Origin: Acorus gramineus
Taxonomy: Eukaryota > Streptophyta > Magnoliopsida > Acorales > Acoraceae
Direction: 5' to 3'
Length of the DNA: 64,000 bases
NCBI GenBank assembly: GCA_030737835.1
Contig: JAUJYN010000014.1
Location: 1,154,819 to 1,218,818, forward strand
Positions 35,135-46,223 of the stretch are shown piece by piece. Numbering within the stretch: the stretch's first letter is position 1; each line of letters begins with the position of its first letter. The position numbers and the translations under genes are program-made. A model generated the notes under the pieces. That model had not been told where the DNA came from and made no database searches. It worked only from the letters and a program-made list of their open reading frames with translations.

Positions 35135-35936
35135 ACTTTATGCTCTTCAAGTATCTCCATTCACCCATGATAATTTGGGGTGTGTTAGAAACTAATATGA
35201 AGAATTAAACACTAATATGTTTTGAGAGAGCAAATGCACTTTCAAATGAAATTCTGAAGCAACGTTTCTCTCTGAAAAAACTTTAGATAAGATAATATAA
35301 TTACTGTAATGCTTTTTCTTTGGAGATGTTTTTACCGAAGTATAAAGCTAAAGCACAAACCAATGTTGTTTCCAGATAGAGAATCATTCAACTTTCTAGA
35401 AAAAGATCTAAAATGAAGCCAGCAGGAGGATTACACTGCTACTATTTTATGGTGGCAATCTGCTTAAGAATTAGTGTTATATATGTGTCACTTTTTACCT
35501 TCTGGTCACCATTGGAGCATTCTGGCAGTTTTTCAACTTTTTCTTTTTTCGATCGGAACCGCTAAAATTTCAGACTTTTGGCTATCACCCTGAGTTTGAG
35601 AGCTCCGATTGAAAATCTAACTGCATATTATGTGTTCTGGTGCCATTTCAAGCCACTCACAAAAATTTCATCGAATTCCGGTAACGTTTCAGAATTTCGC
35701 AGTTCCGAATCGTATCCGGGTTTTGACCAAGCGAAAAGTCATTGGGAGACTTGACTTGGTCAATGTTGACCCTTGACTTGGTCAAATGGTTTTGGTTTTT
35801 AGTGTGGTTGGGTTGACTAGGGTCAAATCTCACCTAAACCTAGCTTAACCTAATTTAATTCTAAGTGGTGAGTGTGTGAGTGTGTGTGGTGTGTGTGTGG
35901 GGACTTAAAGTCCACGACCACAACTAGTGGCCCTCC

Positions 35937-38225
35937 TATTCATCATCTTCTCCATTTCAAGCTCTCTCAAGCTCTCTCACCTTCTCTTTTTTTCCCACAT
36001 TTGACCTAGTAGTGGTGGTTAAAATCAAAAACCCTAGAAGGAGAAAGATAGGTGAGGACCCGATCTATCTTCCCATGGTCTCGGATCTCCATTTCCCCTT
36101 GGTTTTCCTCCTCTCTCACCTCCTTTTCTCCCCTGTTTTCAGCCCTTCTTTGGCTGAGAAGAAGGCTTGGTGGTGGTGGTCTTGGAGGTGGCGAATCGGT
36201 GCGCGAAGAGCACCCGATTTCCTCCCCTTCCCTTCCTCTCTTTGGGTGAGCTTTCTTCCTTCCTTTTTCTTGTGTAGATGCTTGTTTAGGGTTGCATATG
36301 GGTATGCATGGCATGCATGGTGGTTAGGGGGTTGGAGGGGGGCTGTTGGGGGCTGTGGGGGTGGTGGAGTGGCTAGGGTGCGCGTGCGGGATCATCCCTA
36401 CGCGTGCGCGCGGGCCTGTACGCGCAGGGCGCGCAGTCGGGCAAGCTGGCGAGTGCGCGCGGGCGTGCGTGCGGGTGCTGCGCAGGGGGCGCAGTGCGCG
36501 CGGGGCGAGCGAGCGTGCGCGCGGGGTGCATGCGGGGGTACTGCGCTGGGGCGCAGTGCGTGCGGGTGTGCGCGCGAGGTGCTGCGCTGGGGCGCAGTGC
36601 GAGCGGGTGCACCCTGGGCTGGACGCGCGGTGCGCGCGGGCGCGCGCCAGCGTTCGCGCGCGCGCGGCAGCGTGTCTGGCTTGCGGGCAGGGGCGCGGCA
36701 ACGCACCTGGGTGCGCGGGCTGGGGCGCGGCAGTGCGCCCGGGGCACGGGTGTGCATGCGTGCGTGCGCACCAGTGCGTGTGCGTGCGGGTGGCCGTGCG
36801 CATGGCTGCCCGAGGGTGCGGGAGTGTGTCGGGGCACTCAGACCCGCGTGCGTACGGGCCCGTATGCATGCTTGTCCGAGTGTTGGGTATTTCTAGCGTA
36901 TTTATTGCGTATTTATGTATTTTACTCACCATTTTAATTTCCCATGTCTTGCAGATCTTGACGGACGATCACGCGACGACCCGGGTATTTGTGAGTGGGA
37001 CAATCCAACCCAGTAGGGAGGCGTTCTATACACTTAGGAGTGTATTGCCCTCCCCTGGGGCACCATAGTTGCATATTAACTTGTATTAAGTATAGCTATG
37101 CATGCATGATTGTTATATAGTATCCATGCCACCCTAGACCCTGTATGTTAGGGATACTTGCCCCTTATGATATGTATAAAGGCCCATGCATCCTGATACT
37201 ATGTTTTCATGCTAGGGAAGCCTCGACCTACGCATGCGTCCCATTTAGTTTAAATTTATTTAAATCAAATGTGAGCTTTTGTAATTTGCATGCCTTAGTG
37301 AATATTATAACCTCGTGGTTATAATATATGCTTCCCCGCATCTTAGTTATGCGCCCTGGAGGAATTCTGAAGAATTCATGACATTTATAAAGTTGAGATC
37401 GGTGTCGGCGGATCCAAGTGGATCGTAACCGTGTGGGTAGGCTGTTTCTCTTCCCTTCGTTGGATCCGTGTAGGGACTCCTCAGCGTTAGACAGGCCGTC
37501 CTGACAGAGGGCTCCCATCAGTAGGCACCTCCTGATTTGGTTTCGGACTGTACTGAATCGTGGGAGTAGACCAGGCGAGCTACGGTGTGGAGGAGAGGCT
37601 ATCGGTGGACCAAGGGTGATTAACAGCCTAGTCAGTCCCAAAAGACCATGTCACCAGTTTGAGGGTGAGGGTGAGGGTGTAGTGGGTTGGCGATGAGCGA
37701 CCCACTGGTTTGTGTAGTTGTTGCCACTTAGAGGCTATGAATGATTGAAGTTAATATGAATTGTGATGCATGGGTTGTGCTATTCACTGAGCGTGTGGCT
37801 CACCCCTCGCATATATTTTTCTCCAGTGATATCTGAGTCGGATCCGTAGGAGGAGCTCCCTGAGGCACGTCAGCAGTAGCGGAGTAGCGTCACGTTCTTC
37901 GTGTGAGAGGCCATTCAGCATCCCCCTTTTTGCTTGTATGTATTGTATTTCCGTGCTTGGGCACACGTTTGTATTATATTTGGATGTCGTGTATATATTG
38001 GCTCTCACAGGACAGTTGATTATGTATCGAGTCTGTAATATGTCTTTGAATTACAGACTTAGTCTTTTAGCTTCCGCTATTTGTGTATATATCATGTCAG
38101 TGCCTTTGTTGTCTGTGTTGTCATTGTCGATATTGTTTGAGTGTATTATTGACCTCCTGTATAGACTGTTGATATCATATATACCATTTGTCACGTCCCG
38201 GGGACGGCCGCCCTGGGGCGTGACA
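35937..38225 (+). other. Predicted spliced leader transcript of L8
   Basis: Model read from consensus signals: start near CTATTCATCATC (35937); exon 1 to 36051; intron 1, 36052-36142 (GTGAGG to CTCCCCTGTTTTCAG, 91 nt); exon 2 to 36245; intron 2, 36246-36954 (GTGAGC to ATGTCTTGCAG, GC-rich, with TACTCAC as a possible branch site near 36924). Then exon 3, 36955-36990 (36 nt); intron 3, 36991-37826 (GTGAGT to TTTTTCTCCAG); exon 4 to the LTR end. Signals and the 91-nt and 36-nt lengths recur in other copies. Splicing is inferred; only RNA data could prove it. Confidence 0.5.
37016..37054 (+). other. Conserved LTR stem-loop, L8 copy
   Basis: Inner stem ATACACT (37028-37034) with AGTGTAT (37039-37045) around loop TAGG; outer stem GGGAGGC (37016-37022) with GCCCTCCC (37047-37054). 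Inner stem bases differ from L3 and L7 on both sides while pairing is kept. Confidence 0.65.
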
Positions 38226-39246
38226 ATTAGAGAGGAGCTTAGCAATAAAGCAAGTCTAATCCAATACTTGAACAGAATAGCAGTCGAAGCCTGAGAGATG
38301 GAACTTGGAAAAAAAAAGATTAATCTGAGGCTAAGACAGGTAAATACACCAACAGGGAATAACATTTATATTGTTTAAAATTTCTTATTTGCCGATTTAT
38401 ATCGTTAAGAGTTTTTTTTACCATTGTATTATATAGAAAAGGAAGTGCTCAAATTAAACAAAGAGATATCTACTCACACCCAACTACCGACACAGACAAC
38501 AAAGCTTACTATGCTTGTATTACAATGCTCCCTCCCATGAAGGACACACTGACTGCCCCAATCTTTAATAAACCTCATCGTCATTTCCTTATTTATATCG
38601 TTAAGTTAAACCAGAATGTTTAATATCCATCCATTTTAATGTATTTTTGTTTAGTTTTATTATGATATCATAGAAACATAAAAGATGAAGGAATCATAAC
38701 CTGAATATTATTCTAACTGTGTGCCCTCCTCAACCCAAGAGAAGCTCCAAGATCTACACCTTGGAAATCAAGAAAAACCATTAAAAATAAATAAAAAAAA
38801 ACACACCCACACCCACAAATTCATTCAACAAAGAAATCCCTGTTAAGAAAAAACACATATTCAGCCATATGAAATTCAACAAAAATCCTACACAATCACA
38901 CATTCAAGCATATGAAATTTTGCTGAAAATCATACACATTCAAACATGTTCAGACAAAAATATTCACACAGACTTACAGAAAGATGAAATTAAAAAAGCT
39001 ATTTGAGGGAGAGAGAGGAATGACCGGAGGGTGGTCGTCGATGGGGTTGCAGAGGGGGTCACCGATGGGGTCGCAGCAGGGGACGTGCCGCAGCAGGGGA
39101 CGTCGAGGGGTGGTCCGTGCAGTCGTCGACGGGGGTCGCGGTCCTCGTCGACGGGGGTCGCAGTCGCCGGGTTCGTGCGGTCGTCGTCGACGTGGTCGCA
39201 GTCGCCGGTCCAGAGAGAGAGCGATCGACCCTTTTTTTTAGGTCCC

Positions 39247-39248
<2 letters not shown>

Positions 39249-39283
<35 letters not shown>
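39249..39283. repeat. (GA)n microsatellite
   Basis: Continuous GA repeat, followed by interrupted GAGA to about 39330. Confidence 0.9.
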
Positions 39284-39287
<4 letters not shown>

Positions 39288-39369
39288 CGAGAGAGATGGT
39301 TTCGAGAGAGAGAGAGACAACGAGAGAGGTTTTTTTTTTTTCGTTTTGTTTTTTTTTTTGAAAAAAAAA

Positions 39370-39416
39370 AACGTGGACCGTGCGATCGCACGACCAGCGA
39401 TCGCACGGTCCACGTT
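39370..39416. repeat. Perfect 19-bp inverted repeat (hairpin)
   Basis: AACGTGGACCGTGCGATCG (39370-39388) is the exact reverse complement of 39398-39416, separated by nine bases. It directly follows a T-run/A-run pair (about 39329-39370) that can also pair. May be one end or core of a small foldback element; no target duplication found. Confidence 0.8.
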
Positions 39417-39480
39417 AAGAGCGCACGATAGGGTGCACCGTGAGCACGGCGGCGCCCCATCGCCCCCCTATATATATATA

Positions 39481-39928
39481 TATAAGGCTAAAAGCACAAA
39501 AGGAAATAAAAAATGTAAGAAAAATTGGCTCATAATCGCACACCAACTAGTGAGAAGAACTCAACCAGTAATGTATCTGAGTCTGATAGGAAGAGACCTA
39601 TCAAGCAGTGGTGATCCAAATAATAAGGAATTTAGAAGAGGTCAGAAGAGAATTAGAGGAGAAAAAGAGAAGAGAATTTAGAGGAGAAAGAACTTGGAAT
39701 AATCTCTGATGCATTCTTTATTCATATGTAAGGCTTATATAGCCAAACACCTAATAACTTCCTACAATTTAGAGATTCTCCTACAATTAATTAATCCAAA
39801 TAAGGAAACTAATTAAACATACGAATAAGGAAACTAATTAAAGCAGGAAAAATAAGGAAACTAATTAAGCATATGAATAAGGAAACTAATTAAAGCTAAA
39901 TAATTTATTCCTCCTCTGATTCAGCATG
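39481..39928 (-). other. 3' flank of R1, possibly its LTR, with a fourfold short repeat
   Basis: Lies after the R1 pol end. It contains ATAAGGAAACTAATTAA four times (39805-39897) and a run of AT-rich sequence. It is where a 3' untranslated region and LTR should lie, but I cannot place LTR ends with TG and CA because no partner LTR is in the window. Confidence 0.4.
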
Positions 39929-41625
39929 TCAATCTCCTTGAGATCTGATTGCCAGCCTTGCACGTCCACGTCCTGCACCTTCCGAATGCCGCGTACGAGC
40001 CGAACGCTTGGAATAAGCATGCCAACCTGGGGCTAGGTCTAGCAGCAACCTATCATTCCCTTCCCCTTCCAAACGAACCTTGTCCTCAAGGTTCAGATGA
40101 GAGAACTGAAGCTTCAATCTCTCGTAAGGTTCCCAAGTAGCATCCTCCGATGGTAACCCCGCCCACTGCACTAATGCTTCTTGGGTAGCCTGATTGCCCG
40201 ACGCATTCCAACGAAAAGAAGTAATCAAAGAGGGCTCAACAACCAATTCACCTGACTCAGTGAAAGAAGGCAATTGGGTTTGTGCGTGGCCCGGTTCCCC
40301 CAATTTCTTCTTCAACCGTGAAACATGAAAGACAGGGTGAATTCTTGTATCCGTTGGTAGTTCCAACTTGTAGGCCACAGCACCCTTCTTCTCAATCACC
40401 TTGAATGGACCATAGAACCGTGGTGCTAGCTTCTTGTTCCCGCACACTTGAAGAGATGATTGTCGATAAGGTTGAAGCTTTAGATAAACCCAATCTCCAA
40501 TTTTGAATTCCAAGTCCCTACGATGCTTATCTTGTTATACCTTCATCTGATTCCTTGCAATCACGAGGTTGTCTTTCGATAGACGAAGGGCCTCATCACG
40601 ATCACGCAGCTCCTGATCGACCAAGACTACTGCTGTAGAACCTGCCTCATAACGATGCATTGTAGGAGGGTTTCGACCATACACCGCCTTGAAAGGCGTC
40701 ATCTACGCGGATGATTGGAAAGTCGTATTGTACCAGAACTCTGCCCATGCTAGCCACTGCACCCATTGCTTCTGTTTGAGACTCGTAAAGCATCTTAAGT
40801 ATGTTTCCAAGCAATGGTTCAACACTTCCGTTTGCCCGCCGGTTTGGGGATGGTATGCTGTGCTAATCTTCAACTTGGTACCCTGTAGGTGAAATAATTC
40901 CTGCCAAAACATACTTATGAACAGGGGATCTCTGTCTGAAACAATCGAATGCGGCATACCGTGTAGTCGTACTATTTCCTTCACAAATATCTCAGCCAGC
41001 ACCTTGGCTGAGTATGGGTGTTTGAGAGGAATAAAATGCCCATACTTTGTAAGTCTATCTATCACCAAAAAAATCACACAGTAGCCAGAAGATATTGGCA
41101 ACCCTTCGATGAAATCCATTGAAATATCCTCTCAAACACGATCCGGAATGGGTAATGGCTGAAGTAACCCCGCCGGAGATGTGGTTTCATACTTGTTGCG
41201 TTGACAAGTATCACATGCATGTACATAGTCTCTGATGTCCTTCTGCATGCCCTTCCAAAAAAAATTGTCTGACAACCTTTTGTATGTGCGCAGAACTCCT
41301 AAGTGGCCACCCATTGGCGTGTCATGATATTCGTGAAGTAACCGAGCCTTGTACCTACAATCGGTTGGCAAAACCAATTGCCCTTTGTACCATAGATCCT
41401 CCTCTTTGACTGAATAATGTTGTAACGATGCATCACCCTCCTTAACTTTATCGCGGATCTTCTTTAATTCTATGCTATTGTGTGCCTCTTTCCGCAACTC
41501 TGTGAGCCACTCAGGCCGTGGACACAAAATTGCTATCAACGTCGCCTTTTCGAACTATCGAGAGAGTGCATCTGCAGCATTGATCTCCTTACCGGGTCAA
41601 TACATGATCTCATAATCATACCCCA
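39929..41625 (-). pseudogene. R1 pol: RNase H end, integrase and chromodomain of a second chromovirus
   Basis: Integrase inserts the cDNA; the chromodomain may guide it to marked chromatin. Reading down from 41625: YDYEIMY then AADALSR (RNase H end); zinc-binding H-H-C-C part (HEYHDTPMGGH, CDTCQRNK); core with all three acidic residues ([25 protein letters not shown]); DNA-binding part (FKIGDWVYLKLQPYRQ, HPVFHVSRLK); chromodomain (ALVQWAGLPSEDATWEPYE). One frame throughout, with stops near 41567, at 41134-41132, 40705-40703 and 40537-40535 and no frameshift. Sequence differs clearly from the Tekay-type copies; it may be the Reina or Galadriel clade. Cut at 41625 by E3. Confidence 0.8.
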
Positions 41626-41630
41626 GGATC

Positions 41631-42890
41631 GGCGCAGGAGCCTCCTGCATGGGAGCGCGCGTTCGCGTGGATAGCGGATTTGGTGGAGACTCAGACCAGG
41701 GCATTGGAGGCCCAGACGAGAGTATTGGCTGAGCAGGCTAGAGAGATTCAGGAGCTGAGGGCGGCCCGTGATGCAGTTCCACAGGTCCCCTTGGTGGCAG
41801 ATCCGCCTGTGGTACTAGACGTACCCCCAGTCCCCGTGGTGGTTCTGGCGGTGAGAGTTTAGGATCCCCAGGAGAGGGAGGTGGGGCTAGAGGCTGCAGC
41901 GCGAGTGCAGCAGAGCGGCCTCGCTGCCTTTCTGAAGCTCCACCCTCCCGAGTTCCATGGCCAGACGGCGGATCCCCTTGCCCCAGAGCGTTGGTTGATG
42001 GAGGTGGATACGATCTTCTCGACCATGCAGTGCACCGACCGCCAGCGAGTCTCCCTGGCCACCTTCATGCTGAAGGGTAGCGCCGCCGACTGGTGGGCTA
42101 CCCGATCGGTGGACATCCCGGAGGGAGTGGAGCAGCTTTCATGGGCGGGATTCCGGAGGTATTTCCTGGAGGAGTACTTCCCGTTCTCGACGCGCCAGAT
42201 AGTGATGCAGGAGTTTGAGCAGCTGACGCAGGGCTCTATGTCTTTCGCTGACTACTCCACGCGCTTCACGAGGCTTTCCAGATTCGCCCCAGCTTTGGTG
42301 ATGGATGAGGAGACGCGGTGCCGTCGTTTTGAGCTTGGTCTCAGCAGCGCCATTCGGGTGCATGTCACCTCCCAGGCATTCACGAGGTACTCTGACTTGG
42401 TGTCTCGGGCGAAGACAGTCGAGCGAGACCTCGGGATCCTCGTGAGGGTTTCGACCCCTTCTACAGACCAGAGACCTCCCAGGAGCCAGGACCAGGGACA
42501 GCGCAAGAAGAAGAGGCCCCGCTTTGATCAATTAGCGGCTGCCTCTCCTCCAGTAGATGTGGTGCCAGTGCGAGGTCCAGCACCCATCGCGGCAGTACCA
42601 GTCCAGTCCAGGAGGTCGGAGACGCGGCGCTGTTACCACTGTCAGCGCATCGGGCATATCTTGTATAATTGCCCCGATGCTGGCCGACCCCGCGTGCTGC
42701 CTCCGCAGCAGCAGCCATACCAGCAGCAACAGCCGCAGCATCAGCAGCAGCAGCCACAGGGTGGCCGAGCTGACCAGAGGAGGCAGCCAGCCAGCCGGCG
42801 AGGCGTGTCCCTGCTCCTCAGCCGCAGTTTGTCACGGGCCGAGTGGCAGCGATTTCAGCAGAGGAGGCTCAGGCATCAGGCAGCATGGTC
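41631..42890 (+). pseudogene. gag: E3 gag (Tekay type)
   Basis: Frame starts inside gag at AQEPPAWERAFAW and has TAG at 41860-41862. After it the same frame runs on from 41881: AAARVQQSGLAAFLKL, PPEFHGQTADPLAPERWL, EEYFPFSTRQIVMQEF, the RRKKR-rich stretch and the zinc knuckle CYHCQRIGHILYNC (42631-42672), then a Gln-rich linker. Near 42790 a small deletion shifts the frame relative to protease. In this clade gag and pol normally form one frame, so the shift is a mutation rather than programmed. Best matched in the window by E1 gag. Confidence 0.85.
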
Positions 42891-42893
42891 TGA

Positions 42894-45800
42894 GGTATTG
42901 TTCAGATCTCCCAGCTCCCTGCATATGTGTTGTTTGATTCCGGAGCCACACACTCGTTCGTGTCTCCCACTTTTGCGAGACGGACGGGCGTGGCATCCGC
43001 CCCTTTAGATGCTATCCTGGAGATATCATTGCCAGTAGGAGACCGTATTCTCCATTCTGTGTACCGAGGGTGTACGGTGGTGGTTGCGGAGCATGAGTTT
43101 CCGGTGGAGTTGGTGGAGCTCGCGATGATGGACTTTGATGCCATCCTGGGAATGGATTGGCTTGCAGCTAGTCACGCCAGCATCGACTGTTTTGCCAAGT
43201 CGATGTCTTTCCACCTTCCGGGTCGGAGGTCTTTCCAGTTCGTGGGCGATCGTGACGTAGCCCCTTTGGGGTTCGTGTCGTCCATGCAAGCGTGGAGACT
43301 CTTTCAGGGAGGATGCGAGGGCTTTCTGATGTACATTGCTCAGGAGGACGCGCCGCTGCAGGCAGATATCAGTCAGACTCCGATCGTGGCAGAGTATCCT
43401 AAGGTTTTCCCCGATGATCTTTCGGGATTACCGCCGGATCGCGCGATCGAGTTTGAGATCAATCTGATTCTGGGGACCGAGCCAATTTCGAGAGCTCCGT
43501 ACCGGATGGCCCCTGCAGAGCTGAGGGTGCTCAAGGAGCAGTTGGAGGAGTTGCTGGAGAAGGGCTTCGCACGTCCAAGTGTTTCTCCGTGGGGAGCCCC
43601 TGTTCTGTTCGTCCGAAAGGACGGTTCGCTGCGGCTTTGTATCGATTACAGGCAGCTGAACAAGCGAACAGTAAATAACAAGTACCGCTTGCCGAGGATC
43701 GATGATCTGTTTGACCAGCTCCAGGGAGCGCGGGTCTTTTCCAAGATCGATCTCCGCTCGGGCTACTATCAGCTGAAGATCCGGGAGTCAGACATTCCGA
43801 AGATGGCCTTTCGTACCCGGTATGGGCACTACGAGTTCAGAGTACTGCCATTCGGGTTGACGAATGCGCCGGCGGCCTTCATGGATCTGATGAACCGGGT
43901 GTTTCGGCCCTTCCTCGACTCCTTTGTGGTAGTATTCATCGATGACATATTGGTGTACTCGAGAAGTCTTGAGGAGCACGCTCACCATCTCCGCACTGTC
44001 TTGGAGACTTTGGCCAGACATCAGTTGTTCGCCAAGTTCAGCAAGTGCGAGTTCTGGTTGGAGTGTATGGCCTTTCTGGGCCATGTGATTTCCGGCGAGG
44101 GCATATCTGTGGACCCGGAGAAGACGCTCGCCGTGTCGAATTGGCGTCGACCGTCGAACCCCACAGAGATTCAGAGCTTCTTGGGCTTGGCGGGTTATTA
44201 CAGGAGGTTTGTCGAGGGTTTCTCGAAGATAGCTGTACCTCTTACCCGCCTCACTCAGAAGGATGTCCGGTTCGAGTGGTCCCCGTCTTGCGAGGAGAGC
44301 TTCCAGGAGTTGAAGCGACGGCTCACCTCAGCGCCAGTTCTTACCCTTCCGTCTGGGAGTGGTGGGTTCGCAGTTTACACAGATGCATCACAGTTGGGTG
44401 TGGGTTGCGTCCTGATGTAGCACGGTAAGGTTGTGGCTTACGCGTCGCGTCAGTTGAAGCCCCATGAGCAGAATTACCCCACCCATGACCTTGAGTTGGC
44501 AGCGATCATCTTTGCGCTGAAGATGTGGAGGCATTACCTCTATGGCGAGGAGTTCGAGCTCTTTACTGATCATAAGAGCTTGACATATTTGCAGTCCCAG
44601 CCGGAGCTCTCAGCAGGCAGCCCTTGGGCATGGCCGCCCACATGGCTGTACGTCGTTGGAGGCTTCTGGAGGAGGCCGCTTGCTGGATCAGTGTTCGAGA
44701 GACTCCTGCGGGTGGCTTTTTGGCCAGGCTAGTGGTGCAGCCAGTCCTTCTCGACGATATCCGCATGGCTCAGGCTCAGGATCCGCATTTTATAGTCCTC
44801 TCTGAGGGCGTCGCCTGGGGCGAGCGTCTGGACTACCAAATTCGTGAGGACGGGATCCTACGGTTCAGAGGCCGAGTGTGCATTCCTGACGACGCAGAGC
44901 TGAAGCAGAAGATTCTGGACGAGGCCCATCGTTCGAGGTACACAGTGCATCCTGGTGGCACGAAGATGTACAGGGGCCTTCGTCGTGGCTACTGGTGGCG
45001 CGGGATGAAGACGGATATTGCCCGTTTCGTTGCCCGATGCTTAGTATGCCAGCAGGTGAAGTCGGAGCATCAGCGCCCTGCGGGGAAGCTGCAGTCCATT
45101 GAGATTCCTCAGTGGAAGTGGGAGCAGATCACCATGGATTTCGTCTTGCGTTTGCCGAGGTCACGTTCGGGTCACGGTGCCATCTGGGTGATCGTCGACC
45201 GGCTGACGAAGTCCGCTCATTTCCTCCCCATCCGACTCACCGATTCTCTTGACACCCTGGAGTTGTTCGTCTCAGAGATTGTTCATCTCCATGGAGCAGT
45301 CCCATCAGCATCATTTCCGATTGAGACGCGCGTTTTACTTCGAGGTTCTGGCGTAGCCTCCAGCACGCCCTTGGTACGAACCTCCACTTCAGTACAGCGT
45401 TTCATCCGCAGGCGGACGGCCAGTCGGAGAGGACGATCTAGACCTTGGAGGATATGCTGCGAGCCTGTGTTCTCGATTTTGGAGGCAGTTGGGAGAGGCA
45501 CCTTCCGTTGGTGGAGTTTGCCTACAACAACAGCTACCACTCGAGTATCCGGATGGCTCCTTACGAGGCGCTCTATGGCCGCAGCTGCAGGTCCCCCTTG
45601 TGTTGGGACGAGGTTGGAGAGCGCCAGTTGGAGGGACCAGAGATCGTTCACCAGACCTCAGAGATGGTGAAGACGATTCGCGAGCGTATCCGAGTCGCTC
45701 AGAGTCGTCAGAAGGCTACGCCGACCGTCGTCGCCCTGAGCTCGCCTTCGAGGTTGGTGACCATGTCTTCCTGAAGGTGTCCCCGATGAAGGGCATCTTC

Positions 45801-46175
45801 CGTTTCGGTGTGCGGGGCAAGCTGAGTCCGCGTTTCATTGGGCCGTTCCTCATCCTCGAGCGAGTTGGGGAGGTGGCCTATCGCATAGTTTTGCCCCCAC
45901 AGTTGGCTCAGGCCCATGACGTCTTCCATGTCTCGCAGCTGAGGCGCTATGTCCACGATCCTGCTCACGTCATCCCGTTCGAGCCGCTCGTCTTCGAGCC
46001 GGACTTGTCATTCGTGGAGCAGCCGATTGAGATCATGGACCGCCGCGAGAAGAGGCTCCGCACCAAGACCGTCCAGCTGGTCAAGGTGCGATGGCAGCAC
46101 CGTTCCGGTGCCGAGGCCACTTGGGAGCTCGAGGACGCCATGCGTGACGCATATCCGCATCTTTTCCCTTCTTAG
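42894..46175 (+). pseudogene. pol: E3 pol: protease, RT, RNase H, integrase, chromodomain-like tail
   Basis: TGA at 42891-42893 precedes the protease ([11 protein letters not shown], 42930). RT is intact over its motifs ([55 protein letters not shown] at about 43934-43960). RNase H follows ([10 protein letters not shown]) with TAG at 44418-44420 and, after HKSLTYL (about 44590), a deletion of roughly 150 bp with frame change. Integrase has the zinc-binding HPGGTKMYRGLRRGYWW and CLVCQQVK, and TMDFVLRLPR. Frameshifts near 45295 and 45713 destroy the central SDRD motif's frame; a stop interrupts the E-motif region. It ends with [20 protein letters not shown] and YPHLFPS at 46175, the Tekay-type tail. 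Confidence 0.88.
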
Positions 46176-46209
46176 ATGTTCTTGTATTTATTTTGAGGAC
46201 AAAATTTCC

Positions 46210-46223
46210 TAAGGGGGGGAGAA
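46210..46223 (+). other. Polypurine tract of E3
   Basis: TAAGGGGGGGAGAA ends at the LTR start 46224. Confidence 0.85.

Larger units (their letters stand above)
32332..35469. other. AT-rich region without recognised genes
   Basis: About 3.1 kb outside LTR elements. Open frames are short (70 codons or less) and show no known protein pattern. Contains a TG repeat near 32362-32379, a short palindrome-rich stretch beginning CAAGGTTTTAAATATCG at 33900-34012, and two direct repeats (34719 and 35067). I see no RNA gene. It is likely old intergenic DNA that predates the LTR insertions. Confidence 0.6.
35475..38225 (+). repeat. L8: A-type solo LTR with perfect target duplication
   Basis: 2751 bp from TGTTATATATG to GTGACA, flanked by ATTAG on both sides (35470-35474 and 38226-38230). 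It sits in otherwise LTR-free DNA, so boundaries are very clear. It lacks the TACTCCGTG modules but has the stem-loop (37016-37054), one GGGTGAGGGTG repeat (about 37662) and the full set of splice-like signals. No protein gene: the apparent Ala/Arg-rich frames at 36380-36850 lie in the GC-rich block on both strands. Confidence 0.95.
38226..39480. other. Non-LTR DNA with tandem GTCGTCGACGGGG-like and GA tracts
   Basis: 38226-38990 is AT-rich with no recognised feature. 39000-39230 is GC-rich with imperfect repeats of GTCGTCGACGGGGGTCGC, then a GA tract (39249-39283), T and A homopolymers, and the hairpin at 39370-39416. Frames crossing this region are low-complexity and not supported as genes. 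Confidence 0.6.

Noticed and set aside
32332..35469. Possible host exons in the AT-rich region
   Set aside because: Frames are 70 codons or fewer with no recognisable domain, codon pattern or convincing splice context.
38984..39681. Open frames with RERERERE or SLSLSLSL stretches
   Set aside because: Direct translation of GA/CT microsatellites and homopolymers; no gene evidence.
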